From Clostridiaceae bacterium (GTDB taxonomy: Bacteria; Bacillota; Clostridia; Lachnospirales; Lachnospiraceae): 64,000 nucleotides of DNA. Location of the stretch: assembly GCA_910575435.1 (NCBI GenBank), contig CAJTGI010000005.1, forward strand, positions 186,001-250,000, written 5' to 3'. Under the pieces are notes generated by a model that was given only the letters and a program-made list of their open reading frames with translations, searched no databases and was not told the origin of the DNA. Both the position numbers and the translations under genes were made by a program. Below, piece after piece: positions 17,324 through 26,988 of this stretch. How positions within the stretch are numbered: the stretch's first letter is position 1; each line of letters starts with the position of its first letter.

Positions 17324-19885
17324 TTACTTAAACTTCTTATAAGATGTTTTCTTTAAAATCTTCTTATTTGCCTTCTTTGCCGTGCCTTTTACCTTGATAG
17401 ACTTCTTGCAGCCTTTGAAGGCATTCTTAGCTACCTTGGTCAGTTTGGCCTTGAAGGTTATGCTGCTCAACTTCTTGCACTTAAGGAACGCAGAAGACGG
17501 AATCTTCTTCACCTGCTTGTTCAAGGTGATGGAAGTTGCCTTCGCTCCATTAAATGCCTTCGCTCCGATAGCATTCACCGTATATGATGCCCCGTTCTTG
17601 TCTTTCACAGTGGTGGCAACTGACAATTTCTTAGCAGATTTGCCCTTCTTTGCCAGCCCGGCCAGAGTGACAGTGCCCTTCTTGGAAGAAGCCGCCTTGG
17701 TAACCTTATACTTGTAATTCCCTGCTGTAAATGAGGCTCCCTTCTTCAATGCCGGCTTGCTGCTAGGAGCTGGCTGATTTGTCTGACTCGGAGGCGGGGT
17801 GCTGGAACTGCCGCCAAGCTTTTCCCCAGTCTCCGGATTCACATATTCGCCGCTGGCAATGTCTGCCAATGGCTTATCCAGACCGGTAATCTTGAAACTA
17901 ATCTCGATACTCTTCTGAGGCAATACCAATGTCTCGTTCTCATTGGCAGCACCCAGTCCCAAGGAATTCTTATTGTCCGCATCATACACGTTGATCGCCA
18001 TGAAATCCAGATACTTGTCATCCTTCTTGATAATCAAGTCAAAGGGAGCGTCCGTAGTTTCTTTTCCGTCAAATTTTACGGTAGCATTTGTCACCTTAAT
18101 ATCCGGATACAGTTTTCTTTCAATATCCGTAGATACTCCCAGCATTTTGAAGGAGTTCGCCGCAGACAGGTCAATGCCTTCGATAGATACCGTATACTGA
18201 CCATCCGCTGTCATCTGCACATCCACGACCTTAGCCTTTTCTGCTGAAATCTCACTTCCTGCCGCATGGATATACTCCCAACTGTGCTCATTCTTTGACA
18301 ACGCCCTGAGAGGCTTATACACATTACGGTAATCCCATGTGCTAGTCTGATACAACACATAGGCATGAAGTCCGGGCGTTCCCCATAATTTGCTGTCCAG
18401 ATAAGGGGGAATCTTCCTCGTGTCAGTTTCGCCCTGGGAAGGCTTGCCGCCGGTCACCCGGTCAATATCGGTATTACCCTTTGTCTGATTTACCGTATTG
18501 TAGAATATGGCAATATCCTTATAATTAATCTCCGGTTTCGTCCGATCAAAGAATGCTCCGGTGTCCCAAAGCACCGGCACAGCATGATACTTCGCCCCTT
18601 CCGTGGCGGTATCATAGAGCCACTGGGTTACGCTGCCAGTCACGCCGGAAGGATTGCAGAATCCGCACTCTCCTATGATAGCGGCATAGCCCTCATCGCT
18701 AAACCTCTTCAAGTTTGCAAAAAAATTCTTCGTGTACTCCTGATCTTTCTTGGTATACGTTCCCGTTGCTCCATCCAGCGCAAAATCCGTAGGCGCATAA
18801 TAATGTACAGACACAAACAACTTATTCTTGCCATTGGCTTCCGTATCCTTGGGCATCTGGAATCTTTCATCGGCAGTCTTTCCCATATCCGTGTCATAGC
18901 CAGGAATCAACAGGTGTCTGGTAGCATTGTTTCCACCTGTGCCGCGGACGATATCTACAAACTTCTGATTAATCTCATTGACTTTCTTGTACAGGGCATC
19001 CGTCTTCAAGTCGCCACCCAGTACCTCCACGTCTTTTCCCGCATTGTCGGGCTTAGCATATCCCTTGGCAGGTCCGTTGAGGCAGATGGCATCATTCAGC
19101 CTGTCTCCCAATTCCTCGTTGGCACCCTCGAGAATCAAATGGTCTGAATAATCCTTGAAACGCTCAGAAATCTGCGTCCAATAGCGCTCATACCTCTTCA
19201 TTGCATTGGCACGGGTCTCCTCGTCGGGAACCTTCTCGCCAGCCTCATTTCTCTTGCAGGCACCAAACTGCCCCCACCACTGGTTATCCCAATGATCGTT
19301 AATCACCACGTACATACCATTGTCCAAAGCGTAGTTTGCCACCTCTTCTACCCTGTCCAGCAGCGCACCCCTGATGGTATATGTGCCATCATCGATATCG
19401 CCATTGCTCCAAGCCACCGGAATGCGCAGCGTATTGAATCCATAGGTGTGCAGCAGGTCAATGTATGCCCTGGTGGTAATCGGCTGATTCCACCCCTTGT
19501 CATAGTCAGTCTTGGTAAGATTTGCCTTGTTCTCCACAGGATACACGGCCTCCATGGTATTTCCCAAGTTAATGCCCATGCCCATCTCTTTGTCAGCCAG
19601 TTGCTGGGATGTCATGTCCGCACGCATGCTGCCATTGTCCTTCACCGTAATCTTGGTGCCGTCAGAGAGCGTCACTTCCCGTCCATCCCCAATATTAGAC
19701 TTGTCATTCCATTCCTTCCGCAGGTCGATATCCTCTGCCTCCAGAATCTTTGTCAGTTCCTTGGCATTCTCATCATCTGCTGATGCAATCATGCCATTTT
19801 CCATGGCATAGATGCCACTGCCCGATGCCACCATGGCAAGAGCCAGCACATTTGCCACGATTTTGCTGTGTAAACCTCTTTTCAT
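17324..19885 (-). CDS. Secreted GH5-family glycoside hydrolase with accessory beta-domain and LRR_5 tail
   Basis: The 853-residue enzyme has a signal peptide (about 1-27) and a GH5 catalytic domain at about 90-480. Candidate catalytic acids are Glu257 in LILEGANEE (acid/base; NE motif) and Glu406 in AAIIGECGF (nucleophile). A GNTMEA motif near 108 and HYYAP at 361-365 fit endo-beta-1,4-glucanase-like members. A beta-rich module follows (about 545-665), like the one in the protein at 226-1077. A Pro/Ser linker and basic BspA-type leucine-rich repeats (about 700-853) close the protein. It probably acts outside the cell on plant beta-glucans; cellulase, mannanase or lichenase activity cannot be distinguished by eye. 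AGGAGG precedes the ATG. Confidence 0.9.
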   Translation of the reverse strand: MKRGLHSKIVANVLALAMVASGSGIYAMENGMIASADDENAKELTKILEAEDIDLRKEWNDKSNIGDGREVTLSDGTKITVKDNGSMRADMTSQQLADKEMGMGINLGNTMEAVYPVENKANLTKTDYDKGWNQPITTRAYIDLLHTYGFNTLRIPVAWSNGDIDDGTYTIRGALLDRVEEVANYALDNGMYVVINDHWDNQWWGQFGACKRNEAGEKVPDEETRANAMKRYERYWTQISERFKDYSDHLILEGANEELGDRLNDAICLNGPAKGYAKPDNAGKDVEVLGGDLKTDALYKKVNEINQKFVDIVRGTGGNNATRHLLIPGYDTDMGKTADERFQMPKDTEANGKNKLFVSVHYYAPTDFALDGATGTYTKKDQEYTKNFFANLKRFSDEGYAAIIGECGFCNPSGVTGSVTQWLYDTATEGAKYHAVPVLWDTGAFFDRTKPEINYKDIAIFYNTVNQTKGNTDIDRVTGGKPSQGETDTRKIPPYLDSKLWGTPGLHAYVLYQTSTWDYRNVYKPLRALSKNEHSWEYIHAAGSEISAEKAKVVDVQMTADGQYTVSIEGIDLSAANSFKMLGVSTDIERKLYPDIKVTNATVKFDGKETTDAPFDLIIKKDDKYLDFMAINVYDADNKNSLGLGAANENETLVLPQKSIEISFKITGLDKPLADIASGEYVNPETGEKLGGSSSTPPPSQTNQPAPSSKPALKKGASFTAGNYKYKVTKAASSKKGTVTLAGLAKKGKSAKKLSVATTVKDKNGASYTVNAIGAKAFNGAKATSITLNKQVKKIPSSAFLKCKKLSSITFKAKLTKVAKNAFKGCKKSIKVKGTAKKANKKILKKTSYKKFK

Positions 19886-20062
19886 TCGCTATCCTCCTAT
19901 AAAAATTGTTTTTCCCTCTCATAATTTATTGATAGTACAAGAAATTATGATATAGATAGTTATAGTTTATAATACTTTATCTATAATAAATATAACATTA
20001 TTCTACGAAACTATAACATTTGTATTTAATACCTTTGATGAATCATTTAGCGGTCAAATCCC

Positions 20063-20341
20063 CTACCCATCCTCCTCGATGACCTGTATCTCCAGATAGT
20101 CAAAGTCGATCTCCTCGATAAAGGAATCCCCGGAAAACCGAGTCTTATCCCCCCGTTTAAATTCCTTCACATTGACATCCAGCCAGATGGGCTTTCCCAG
20201 GTCAAAAGCGTAGCAGATTTCCTCCACTGCGTCAAATACCTTCCTCGTGCGGTTCTTCTCCGTCTCCGGCGCCCCGTCGCACACCGTGAGATCCCTCACC
20301 AATCGATTGTCCTTCCAAATCTTCCCCCACATACGAAACAT
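20063..20341 (-). CDS. Conserved-looking small hypothetical protein
   Basis: This 92-residue protein was not recognised. It is acidic toward its C terminus, has no signal peptide or membrane segment, and contains a WLDVNVKEFKR strand-like stretch. GAGGG precedes the ATG closely. It follows the nucleoid-associated protein gene in the same direction with a 76-bp gap, so it may be co-transcribed. The AT-rich 177 bp upstream of the GH5 start (19886-20062) contains no further gene. Confidence 0.65.
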   Translation of the reverse strand: MFRMWGKIWKDNRLVRDLTVCDGAPETEKNRTRKVFDAVEEICYAFDLGKPIWLDVNVKEFKRGDKTRFSGDSFIEEIDFDYLEIQVIEEDG

Positions 20342-20417
20342 GCTTCATCCCTCCCGACACAACTTCGCAATCCATCGTTGCCATTCACGGCCATTTTCTA
20401 TAACTTGCATATACTGG

Positions 20418-21431
20418 CTATCTTGTGGAAATCCGATTGATATTCTTGATCAGCACGGAGATCGTCCCATCCCCATTGGTGATAAATTCCACCTGATTGG
20501 CATCCTGGTACTGCTCCATGGGAATGTTGATCTCAATTCCCGTATCCGTCTTTAGATACTGCTTCTCAAACTTCCTGGTGGTCGCCTGGCTCTGGGGTGC
20601 CACCTCTGCCTTTTCCATATGGTATTTCTCCATCTTGGCATCAAACTCTTCCTTGATTTCCGGCGCATCTCCATAGATTTTCTCGCTAATCTTCTCCACG
20701 TTCAGGGAGCCGCGCTCCTGGATCTCACGCTTGATGATGCTCTTGGCCTCCATCTGCTTCGCAGGCTCTTCCCCGTAGTGCTTCTTATTCACCTGCTCCA
20801 CCGCCTTGGCCACCACCGCAAGCTTGGACTTGGAGGACATGCTGGCACGGCAGCGGAGAAACAGTTCTGACAGGTAGTTTACCTTCGACCCATTGATATC
20901 ATACTTCCTCTCCACGATCTGCACGGAATCATCCCCAAGATTGATGATGATCGCCTCCGACAGCTTCACTCCGGCGGAAGGCAGGGTGGACTGGTAGCAG
21001 ATGATCTGATTCACATTGCCCTTCTCTGCCGCCCCGGTCATATGTACGAAACTCTCTTTATAATTCATCTTTAGGAGCGCAAGATACCCCGCACCCCGGG
21101 CGCTAAAAGTTAATACCGCCAGATCCCCGCTGGGAATGGACACATTGGCATTCATGATGCGATACAGCAGATCTGCCAGTTTCTTGCTGAAAGGAATCAA
21201 ATCTTCTTCCCGAAAATCCTTCACCAGCTCATACGCCTCCGAGGGCTCTTCCTGGGAAAAATAGCATTTCTTCAAGTCATCCCCGGACAATAGCTTCCAC
21301 AGATGCCCCCGAAAGAATTCATCAATCTGGGGGGTGATGTCCAATTCCTCCTCCGAATACACCGGATAGCCCAATTCTCCATCCAGGATATGGACGATTC
21401 CCCTGCGAATGGCAATATCTTCCTGATTCAT
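20418..21431 (-). CDS. Nucleoid-associated (NdpA/YejK-like) family protein
   Basis: The 337-residue protein resembles the NdpA family: an opening IAIRRGIVHILDGELGYPVYSEEELD, a DDLKKCYF segment, a central sheet with GDLAVLTFSARGAGYLALLKMNYK, and ISEKIYGD near 230. The E. coli homologue YejK/NdpA binds the nucleoid; its biochemical role is unsettled. No enzyme motif is visible. The assignment rests on overall pattern, so moderate caution is due. Confidence 0.72.
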   Translation of the reverse strand: MNQEDIAIRRGIVHILDGELGYPVYSEEELDITPQIDEFFRGHLWKLLSGDDLKKCYFSQEEPSEAYELVKDFREEDLIPFSKKLADLLYRIMNANVSIPSGDLAVLTFSARGAGYLALLKMNYKESFVHMTGAAEKGNVNQIICYQSTLPSAGVKLSEAIIINLGDDSVQIVERKYDINGSKVNYLSELFLRCRASMSSKSKLAVVAKAVEQVNKKHYGEEPAKQMEAKSIIKREIQERGSLNVEKISEKIYGDAPEIKEEFDAKMEKYHMEKAEVAPQSQATTRKFEKQYLKTDTGIEINIPMEQYQDANQVEFITNGDGTISVLIKNINRISTR

Positions 21432-21462
21432 CGATTCACCTCGCCTTTCCTCCCGCTTCCCG

Positions 21463-22545
21463 TCAAACAGGCCACATCTCCCGCACTACCTCCTCTGTCG
21501 CCTCGAAGATGGGCGTGGACAATTTCTCGGGATTGGCCATCACGCCAGATACCATCTCCCCCACTTCCTCCTCTGTCAGGGAAACCGTTCCAAGCATCTC
21601 CCGAATAAAGCCCTCAAATTGCTCCAAACTGCCAAATCCTAAGGCCCGCAATGCCATGGTCACCTGAATCTCATACTGCTCCGGCAACGCTCGGACAAAT
21701 CCGGGCAGAAAAAGTCCCACCGCCTTTCCATGGGGCACGCCCTTGTGATAGGTGAGGTAATAGCTCAGGGCGTGGGGCAGGCTGGTGCTGGTGTGGCTGA
21801 TCGCCATCCCCGCCAGGCTGGAGGCAAAGAGCAGCCGGTCATAATCCCCCTCCTCCGGCTCCATGCCGTAGAGCATCCCGGTGGCAGCGCCCCACACCTC
21901 CATGGCATACTGGCACAGCATCCTGCTATAATCCGTGGCTTTTGCATGAAAGCAGCTCTCCAGCATATGCCCCAGAGCATCGATGGCAGTATTTGTGATG
22001 ACGGACAGAGGCGCTTTTTCCAGATATTTTCCATCAACCAGCGCCAGGTCGGGAAAGAACTTCTGGCTGATGCTCTGCTTCGTCTGCTTGTCCCGACGGG
22101 TCAGGATGGCATAGGGTGTCACCTCCGATCCCGTGCCGCAGGTGGTCGGCACTTCCACCACAGGCAGGGCCCGCAGGGAGATATTCTGGTACAGCACCTC
22201 CTCCGAACTGTCCCTGTTCTGAATCATCAGGGCAATGGCCTTGGCGGCATCCATGGGAGATCCGCCCCCCACGCCTACCACGAAGTCTACGCCCTCCTTC
22301 CTCCCCAGGAGGGCGGCCTCCATCACGCAGGCCACGGTAGGATTTTCCTCCACCCTGTCAAAGATGGCATAGGACGTATGGGTGGCCTCCAACGCCTCTG
22401 TCACATCCTGAAGAGAGCCATTCTCCCTAGAAGAATGGGCCCCGGTGACAATCAGTGCCTTCTTTCCCAGCAATGCCATCTCCTCCCGGTGATTCTTCAC
22501 CGCCTCCCTCTCATGATATACTTTCGTCGGCATATAAAAATTCAT
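21463..22545 (-). CDS. Iron-containing alcohol dehydrogenase family protein
   Basis: The 360-residue enzyme has the GVGGGSPMDAAKAIA nucleotide-binding signature and the metal-binding half with DALGHMLES and HALSYYLTYHKGVPHGKA, which supply the Asp and three His iron ligands. Family members reduce aldehydes or oxidise alcohols with NAD(P)H; butanol dehydrogenase-like activity is possible but the substrate is not evident. ATG 22545 is preceded by GAGGAG; the nine upstream in-frame residues are not used. It lies 32 bp after the RNase G-side gap and may be in that operon. Confidence 0.88.
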   Translation of the reverse strand: MNFYMPTKVYHEREAVKNHREEMALLGKKALIVTGAHSSRENGSLQDVTEALEATHTSYAIFDRVEENPTVACVMEAALLGRKEGVDFVVGVGGGSPMDAAKAIALMIQNRDSSEEVLYQNISLRALPVVEVPTTCGTGSEVTPYAILTRRDKQTKQSISQKFFPDLALVDGKYLEKAPLSVITNTAIDALGHMLESCFHAKATDYSRMLCQYAMEVWGAATGMLYGMEPEEGDYDRLLFASSLAGMAISHTSTSLPHALSYYLTYHKGVPHGKAVGLFLPGFVRALPEQYEIQVTMALRALGFGSLEQFEGFIREMLGTVSLTEEEVGEMVSGVMANPEKLSTPIFEATEEVVREMWPV

Positions 22546-22606
22546 CGTTCTCCTCATTTCTGCATTGTGCATATCGTTCTTGCTCGTACTTTCCTTATTA
22601 GGATTC

Positions 22607-23812
22607 CTACAGTACCCTCTCCGCCCTCATCTGTTCATACAGGGGCTTTCTCACCTTCTTTCGGGTAATCTCTACCAGCCCCAGCGGAGTCATGTCCACC
22701 AGCTTGGTGGGAATGCGGTCCTTATCTAATTCTTTCGACAAATAATCCAGCAATTCCTTCTTGCATTCCTCTCCCCTCATATCAATAAAATCCACCAGAA
22801 TCATGCCGGACAGATTTCGAAGGCGGATTTGGTGGGCAATCTCCAGAGCCGCCTCCTTGTTGATATGCAGGAAGTTCTTTTGAACATCCATCTTTTTGTC
22901 GATCGCCTTTCCTGAATTTACATCAATGACTACCAATGCCTCCGTGGGCTGGATCACCAGGTATCCCCCGCTCTTTAGCCATACCTTCTGGGAGAGGGCA
23001 TGGTCCAATTCCCGGTCAATATTGTACACGCACCGAAGCTTTCCTCTCTCTCCCTCCCACAGAGTCACGGGAATCCTGTCCTGCCAGCCATTTTCTCCCA
23101 CATAACTAACAATCCGCTTATAAAGCGTCTTAGAATCCGTAATGACCTCCTCCAAATCCGCCTCATAGGCATCAGTAATGCTGGACAGGTACCCCTCCGG
23201 TGCCCGGTATAGGCAGGCATGGGGCGATCTGTGCATCCCCGCCCTAAAAGTATCATGATAATGCTTCAGCAGCCGTTCCATTTCCTGGCAAATCTCCTCC
23301 GGAGATGCATTGGCACTGTTGGTTCTGGCTACGATGCTGTACTCCTCCGTGGCGTAACCATCCAGAACCTCCCGCAATTCCTCCCGCTTCTCCTGCCCCT
23401 TGATTTTTCTGGAAATGCCCAGGCCGGATTCCCCGTAGACGATGGCTAGGTACTTCCCCGGAAAGTTCACCTTCCCCGTGAGGGCGGGAGGCTTCTTCTT
23501 CTGCGCCTCCCGAGAAACCTGCACGATAATCTCATCTCCTACCAGAACCCTGCTCTCATCCTGCACCCTTCCCTGGGTATGTTTCGGGATCATGGACTCG
23601 CTCAAGGAAAGATATCCCATCATGTCAGGGCCAAATTCCACAAAGGCAGCGCCGAGATTCTTCACGATATTGCGTACCTTTCCCACATACACATTCCCCA
23701 AAATCCCGGCTCCCTCCCCAGACTCCACCTGGAACTGACTGACCTTGCCATTCTCCAGGGTCGCTGTGAGAATGCAATTTTTCTGCCTCGTGATAACCAA
23801 AGTGTTACTCAT
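22607..23812 (-). CDS. rng: Ribonuclease G/E family endoribonuclease, short form
   Basis: The 401-residue protein has an S1-like N-terminal part (GNVYVGKVRNIVKNLGAAFVEFG). The catalytic RNase G/E core has the metal-binding aspartates in VVIDVNSGK and VDFIDM. The protein stops soon after TRKKVRKPL, before the CPxCxGxG zinc-link found in E. coli RNase G/E. Its gene overlaps the stop of the TIGR03936 gene by 8 bp, a standard arrangement in Clostridia, where this trio often precedes rplU/rpmA. Those ribosomal genes are not here. ATG 23812 is chosen over the frame to 23833. Confidence 0.88.
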   Translation of the reverse strand: MSNTLVITRQKNCILTATLENGKVSQFQVESGEGAGILGNVYVGKVRNIVKNLGAAFVEFGPDMMGYLSLSESMIPKHTQGRVQDESRVLVGDEIIVQVSREAQKKKPPALTGKVNFPGKYLAIVYGESGLGISRKIKGQEKREELREVLDGYATEEYSIVARTNSANASPEEICQEMERLLKHYHDTFRAGMHRSPHACLYRAPEGYLSSITDAYEADLEEVITDSKTLYKRIVSYVGENGWQDRIPVTLWEGERGKLRCVYNIDRELDHALSQKVWLKSGGYLVIQPTEALVVIDVNSGKAIDKKMDVQKNFLHINKEAALEIAHQIRLRNLSGMILVDFIDMRGEECKKELLDYLSKELDKDRIPTKLVDMTPLGLVEITRKKVRKPLYEQMRAERVL

Positions 23813-24623
23813 CCATCTTTCCTTTCTCTCCATACTGCCACAAAGGCATCAGCTGGCAGACATCCTCCGACGTCCTGGTGTGGACTTCCCCTTTCTTCAT
23901 GCCAATGTCCCCATACATTTCCAGCCTATGTACCTGATAATCTGTCCATCGGAAATCCTCTCCCTCCTGGGCAAACAATGCCTCCAGAACCAATTCCGGC
24001 TTGATATTCACCACGCTGCCCGCCGTAAGCTGCATGTATAGCGCGGGAAGGACTTCCTCCTCCAGCGAGGGCGTCCCGTAATCCACGCCAGTAAATTCCT
24101 GAAAATCTTGGAGGGAATCCGTCACCACATAAATATACTCCCGAATATCCATCATCCTCTCCGACCGCTTGCTCTTCTTCAGGATCATGATCTTGTCCTG
24201 GCGGCAAAAACGCTCCACCGCCTGCCGTCTGCGGGCCTCGTCCAGCAAAAAGCTCTCCTTCTCCGGCTTGACCCCAATCAGATAATCACAGGCAGCCAGC
24301 ACCGCCATGGAAGTCTTGCTCTCCTCCTCCAGCACAGTAAAGTCCCTCACCCAAATTTCTTCATTCATCTGGGCATTGATCCGCTCCACAATCCGGGACA
24401 CATCTTCGCCATCTTCCAGTGCGATATCCAGATATTCCCCATCGCTGCTCAGCCCAATCCCCAGAGGGGAGGCAAAAGACATGATCTGGTGGGGGGAAAA
24501 ACCCTGGCTGTAACTGACAGCAATCCCCGCCCTGCGAAAGGCCTTCTGAAAATAGCGCATCACATCCAGATGGCCGATAAACCGCATAGAGCCGACCTTA
24601 GAAAATTTTAGCCTTGCTTTCAT
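23805..24623 (-). CDS. TIGR03936 family radical-SAM-associated protein (DUF2344)
   Basis: The 272-residue protein starts MKARLKFSKVGSMRFIGHLDVMR, the signature opening of this family, with SYSQGFSPHQIMSFASPL soon after. It has no iron-sulfur cysteines itself and is thought to work with the TIGR03960 radical SAM protein encoded immediately upstream. The biochemical role of the pair is not established. GGAGG lies 5 nt before the ATG at 24623. Confidence 0.87.
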   Translation of the reverse strand: MKARLKFSKVGSMRFIGHLDVMRYFQKAFRRAGIAVSYSQGFSPHQIMSFASPLGIGLSSDGEYLDIALEDGEDVSRIVERINAQMNEEIWVRDFTVLEEESKTSMAVLAACDYLIGVKPEKESFLLDEARRRQAVERFCRQDKIMILKKSKRSERMMDIREYIYVVTDSLQDFQEFTGVDYGTPSLEEEVLPALYMQLTAGSVVNIKPELVLEALFAQEGEDFRWTDYQVHRLEMYGDIGMKKGEVHTRTSEDVCQLMPLWQYGEKGKMDE

Positions 24624-24634
24624 CTCTTCCTCCC

Positions 24635-26500
24635 TCACTTCACGCACTCGCCGCATTGGAACCTAGCGGCCCCGCAGCCGCTGCATCTCTCCCGGCAGTT
24701 AGGCGTCACCAGCCCCTCCTTGGAACGGCGGTATTCCTGCAGCAAAAAGTTCTTCGTCACGCCGATATCAATAAAGTCCCAGGGAAAGATCTCTTCCTCC
24801 CCCCGCTCCCTCTTAATATAGAAATCCATCTCAAGCCCATGGTCCCGAAAAGCCTTCTCCCACAAATCATAGCGAAAATGCTCTGACCAAGCGTCATAGA
24901 TGCAGCCATCCCGGTAAGCCTGTAAAATCACGTCGCACAGCCTGCGATCCCCCCTGGCAAATACCCCCTCCAGTTCTGACACATCCCCGTCATGGCAGTT
25001 GTACTTGATGCATTTTCCATTTCTCTGGCTCTTAATCTTGTCCAAAAGAAACATCCGCTTCTCCCCGGCATATTCCTTAGAGACCATAGGCGCCCACTGA
25101 AAGGGCGTGAAAGGCTTTGGAACGAAAATAGAGGTACTTGTGACAATATTTACCTTTCCCTGCCGCTTCTCCTTCGGCACAGCCTCGTAATACTCCCTGG
25201 CAATCTTGTCCGACAGCACGGCAATCTCCTGGATATCCTCCTCCGTCTCCCCGGGAAGCCCAAGCATGAAGTAAAGTTTCACCCGGTTCCAGCCACCGAT
25301 AAAGGCATCCCTGGCCCCCTTTAAAATCACTTCCTCCGTCAGCCCCTTATTGATCACGTCCCGCATTCTCTGGGAACCCGCCTCCGGTGCAAAGGTGAGG
25401 CTGCTCTTCCTCACATCCTGCACCTTGGACATCACATCCAGGGCAAAGGCGTCAATCCGCAGGGAGGGCAGGGAGATATTGACTCCCTTGTCCCGATATT
25501 CTTCAATCAGCCAATATACCAATTCCGGAAGTTCCTCGTAATCGCTAGAACTGAGAGAACTCAGGGAAATCTCGTCATGCCCTGTGGATTCCAGCATCAC
25601 CTTCGCCCGCTGCTTCAAGAAAGAAAGCCCTCTGGCCCGTATGGGTCGATAGAGCATGCCCGCCTGGCAGAACCGGCAGCCCCGGATGCATCCCCGCTGA
25701 ATCTCCAGAACCACCCTGTCCTGGGTCACCTTGATATAGGGAACCAGAGGCTTCTCCGGATAGAAGGTATCCGACATATCCCTCTCCACCTGCTTCTCCA
25801 CCCTCTCCGGAGCCTCCGGCACCTTGGGGGAAAAAGAGGCGATGGTTCCATCCTCTTGATATGCCACCTCATAAAACTGTGGGACGTACAGCCCCGGAAT
25901 CCGGGCCGCCATTTTCAGAAATTCCTGCCGGCTCTTGCCCGTGGGCTTCCAAGCCTTGTAGGCATCCAGCAGATCATCATAGACCGTCTCCCCCTCGCCG
26001 ATATAGAAGATATCAAAGAAATCCGCAATAGGCTCCGGATTGTAGGCGCAGGGCCCACCGCCTATCACGATGGGATCCTCCCGCCGCCTGTCCGAAGCCT
26101 TCAGGGGAATCTGGGAAAGTTCCAGAATCTGAAGAATATTCGTGTAGCACATCTCATACTGCAATGTAATCCCTAAAAAGTCAAAGTCCCTGATAGGATC
26201 CTGGCTCTCCAGGGCAAAGAGGGGAATCCCCCGCTCCCGCATGATTCTGTCCAAATCCACCCAGGGAGAGTACACCCGCTCGCAATAGGTGTCCTCCCGC
26301 CGGTTAAACATATCGTACAGAATCTGTATTCCAAGATGGGACATGCCAATCTCATATACGTCCGGAAAGCACATGCAGAACCGGATGTCAATTTCCGACA
26401 AATCCTTCCTAGTCATATTGATTTCCCCGCCAATATATCTGGCAGGCTTTTCCACTGTCAATAAAATTTCATCACTTAACGCTAATTTTCTCATATTCAT
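24635..26500 (-). CDS. TIGR03960 family radical SAM protein with B12-binding-like N terminus
   Basis: The 621-residue protein has a B12-binding-like Rossmann domain (about 35-200), a radical SAM core with the cluster motif RGCIRGCRFCQ, and a TIM-barrel half with FAPEAGSQRMRDVINKG. The C-terminal tail is Cys-rich (CRERCSGCG...CGEC) and probably binds metal. Its gene is followed after 11 bp by the DUF2344 partner. The ATG two codons downstream (26494) has the better-spaced AGG and may be the true start. The substrate is unknown in this family. Confidence 0.87.
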   Translation of the reverse strand: MNMRKLALSDEILLTVEKPARYIGGEINMTRKDLSEIDIRFCMCFPDVYEIGMSHLGIQILYDMFNRREDTYCERVYSPWVDLDRIMRERGIPLFALESQDPIRDFDFLGITLQYEMCYTNILQILELSQIPLKASDRRREDPIVIGGGPCAYNPEPIADFFDIFYIGEGETVYDDLLDAYKAWKPTGKSRQEFLKMAARIPGLYVPQFYEVAYQEDGTIASFSPKVPEAPERVEKQVERDMSDTFYPEKPLVPYIKVTQDRVVLEIQRGCIRGCRFCQAGMLYRPIRARGLSFLKQRAKVMLESTGHDEISLSSLSSSDYEELPELVYWLIEEYRDKGVNISLPSLRIDAFALDVMSKVQDVRKSSLTFAPEAGSQRMRDVINKGLTEEVILKGARDAFIGGWNRVKLYFMLGLPGETEEDIQEIAVLSDKIAREYYEAVPKEKRQGKVNIVTSTSIFVPKPFTPFQWAPMVSKEYAGEKRMFLLDKIKSQRNGKCIKYNCHDGDVSELEGVFARGDRRLCDVILQAYRDGCIYDAWSEHFRYDLWEKAFRDHGLEMDFYIKRERGEEEIFPWDFIDIGVTKNFLLQEYRRSKEGLVTPNCRERCSGCGAARFQCGECVK

Positions 26501-26504
26501 CCTA

Positions 26505-26876
26505 CTACTTCTCCGCCGCTCCCGGAAGACGCTCCATCACATGGGACACTTCCCTGACCACCTGCTTCCACCTTGTATCATCCGACAGCATCTTCTCCAG
26601 ACGCTCCCGGTTCCATCCCTGGATAGACACATCGAAATGTGCCCCCGCCATAAAAGCGAAAAAAAGTACCACCGCAGCCACGAAGCGCCAAAGGCCATAC
26701 CGATGCCTGCTTTCCACCCGATCTACCACATCTTGTTCCGGCTCCGTCATTCCCAAGGTTCTCCTGTGTCCTCCGGCACTGGCACCAAATGCCATCTTCG
26801 CCGCTAGTACCTTATCCTGGCGACGTCCTGCCACACTGCCGCCATATTCCTCCTCCCGTCCATAAGACTGCTGCAT
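26505..26876 (-). CDS. Small single-pass membrane protein of unknown function
   Basis: The 123-residue protein has a charged N-terminal half (QQSYGREEEYGGS onward), one membrane segment near 62-82 (FVAAVVLFFAFMAGAHF) and a C-terminal helix-forming domain. It is not recognised. ATG 26876 has a GGGG ribosome-like site; the frame is open to 26924. It sits between gpsA and the TIGR03960 gene, 4 bp upstream of the latter, and is probably co-transcribed. Confidence 0.6.
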   Translation of the reverse strand: MQQSYGREEEYGGSVAGRRQDKVLAAKMAFGASAGGHRRTLGMTEPEQDVVDRVESRHRYGLWRFVAAVVLFFAFMAGAHFDVSIQGWNRERLEKMLSDDTRWKQVVREVSHVMERLPGAAEK

Positions 26877-26988
26877 AAAAATCCCCCATTTCTGCCGCGC
26901 CCGCCGATTCAGCGGGAACACCAAAGCAAACTTCTCTGTTGTTTCTACTTATACGCAGACAGGCCATGAAATATTACAGCGATCTCTT

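Noticed and set aside
24635-26500. MiaB-like methylthiotransferase
   Set aside because: The radical SAM cluster site and B12-like region match TIGR03960; no TRAM domain or UPF0004 domain cysteines were seen.
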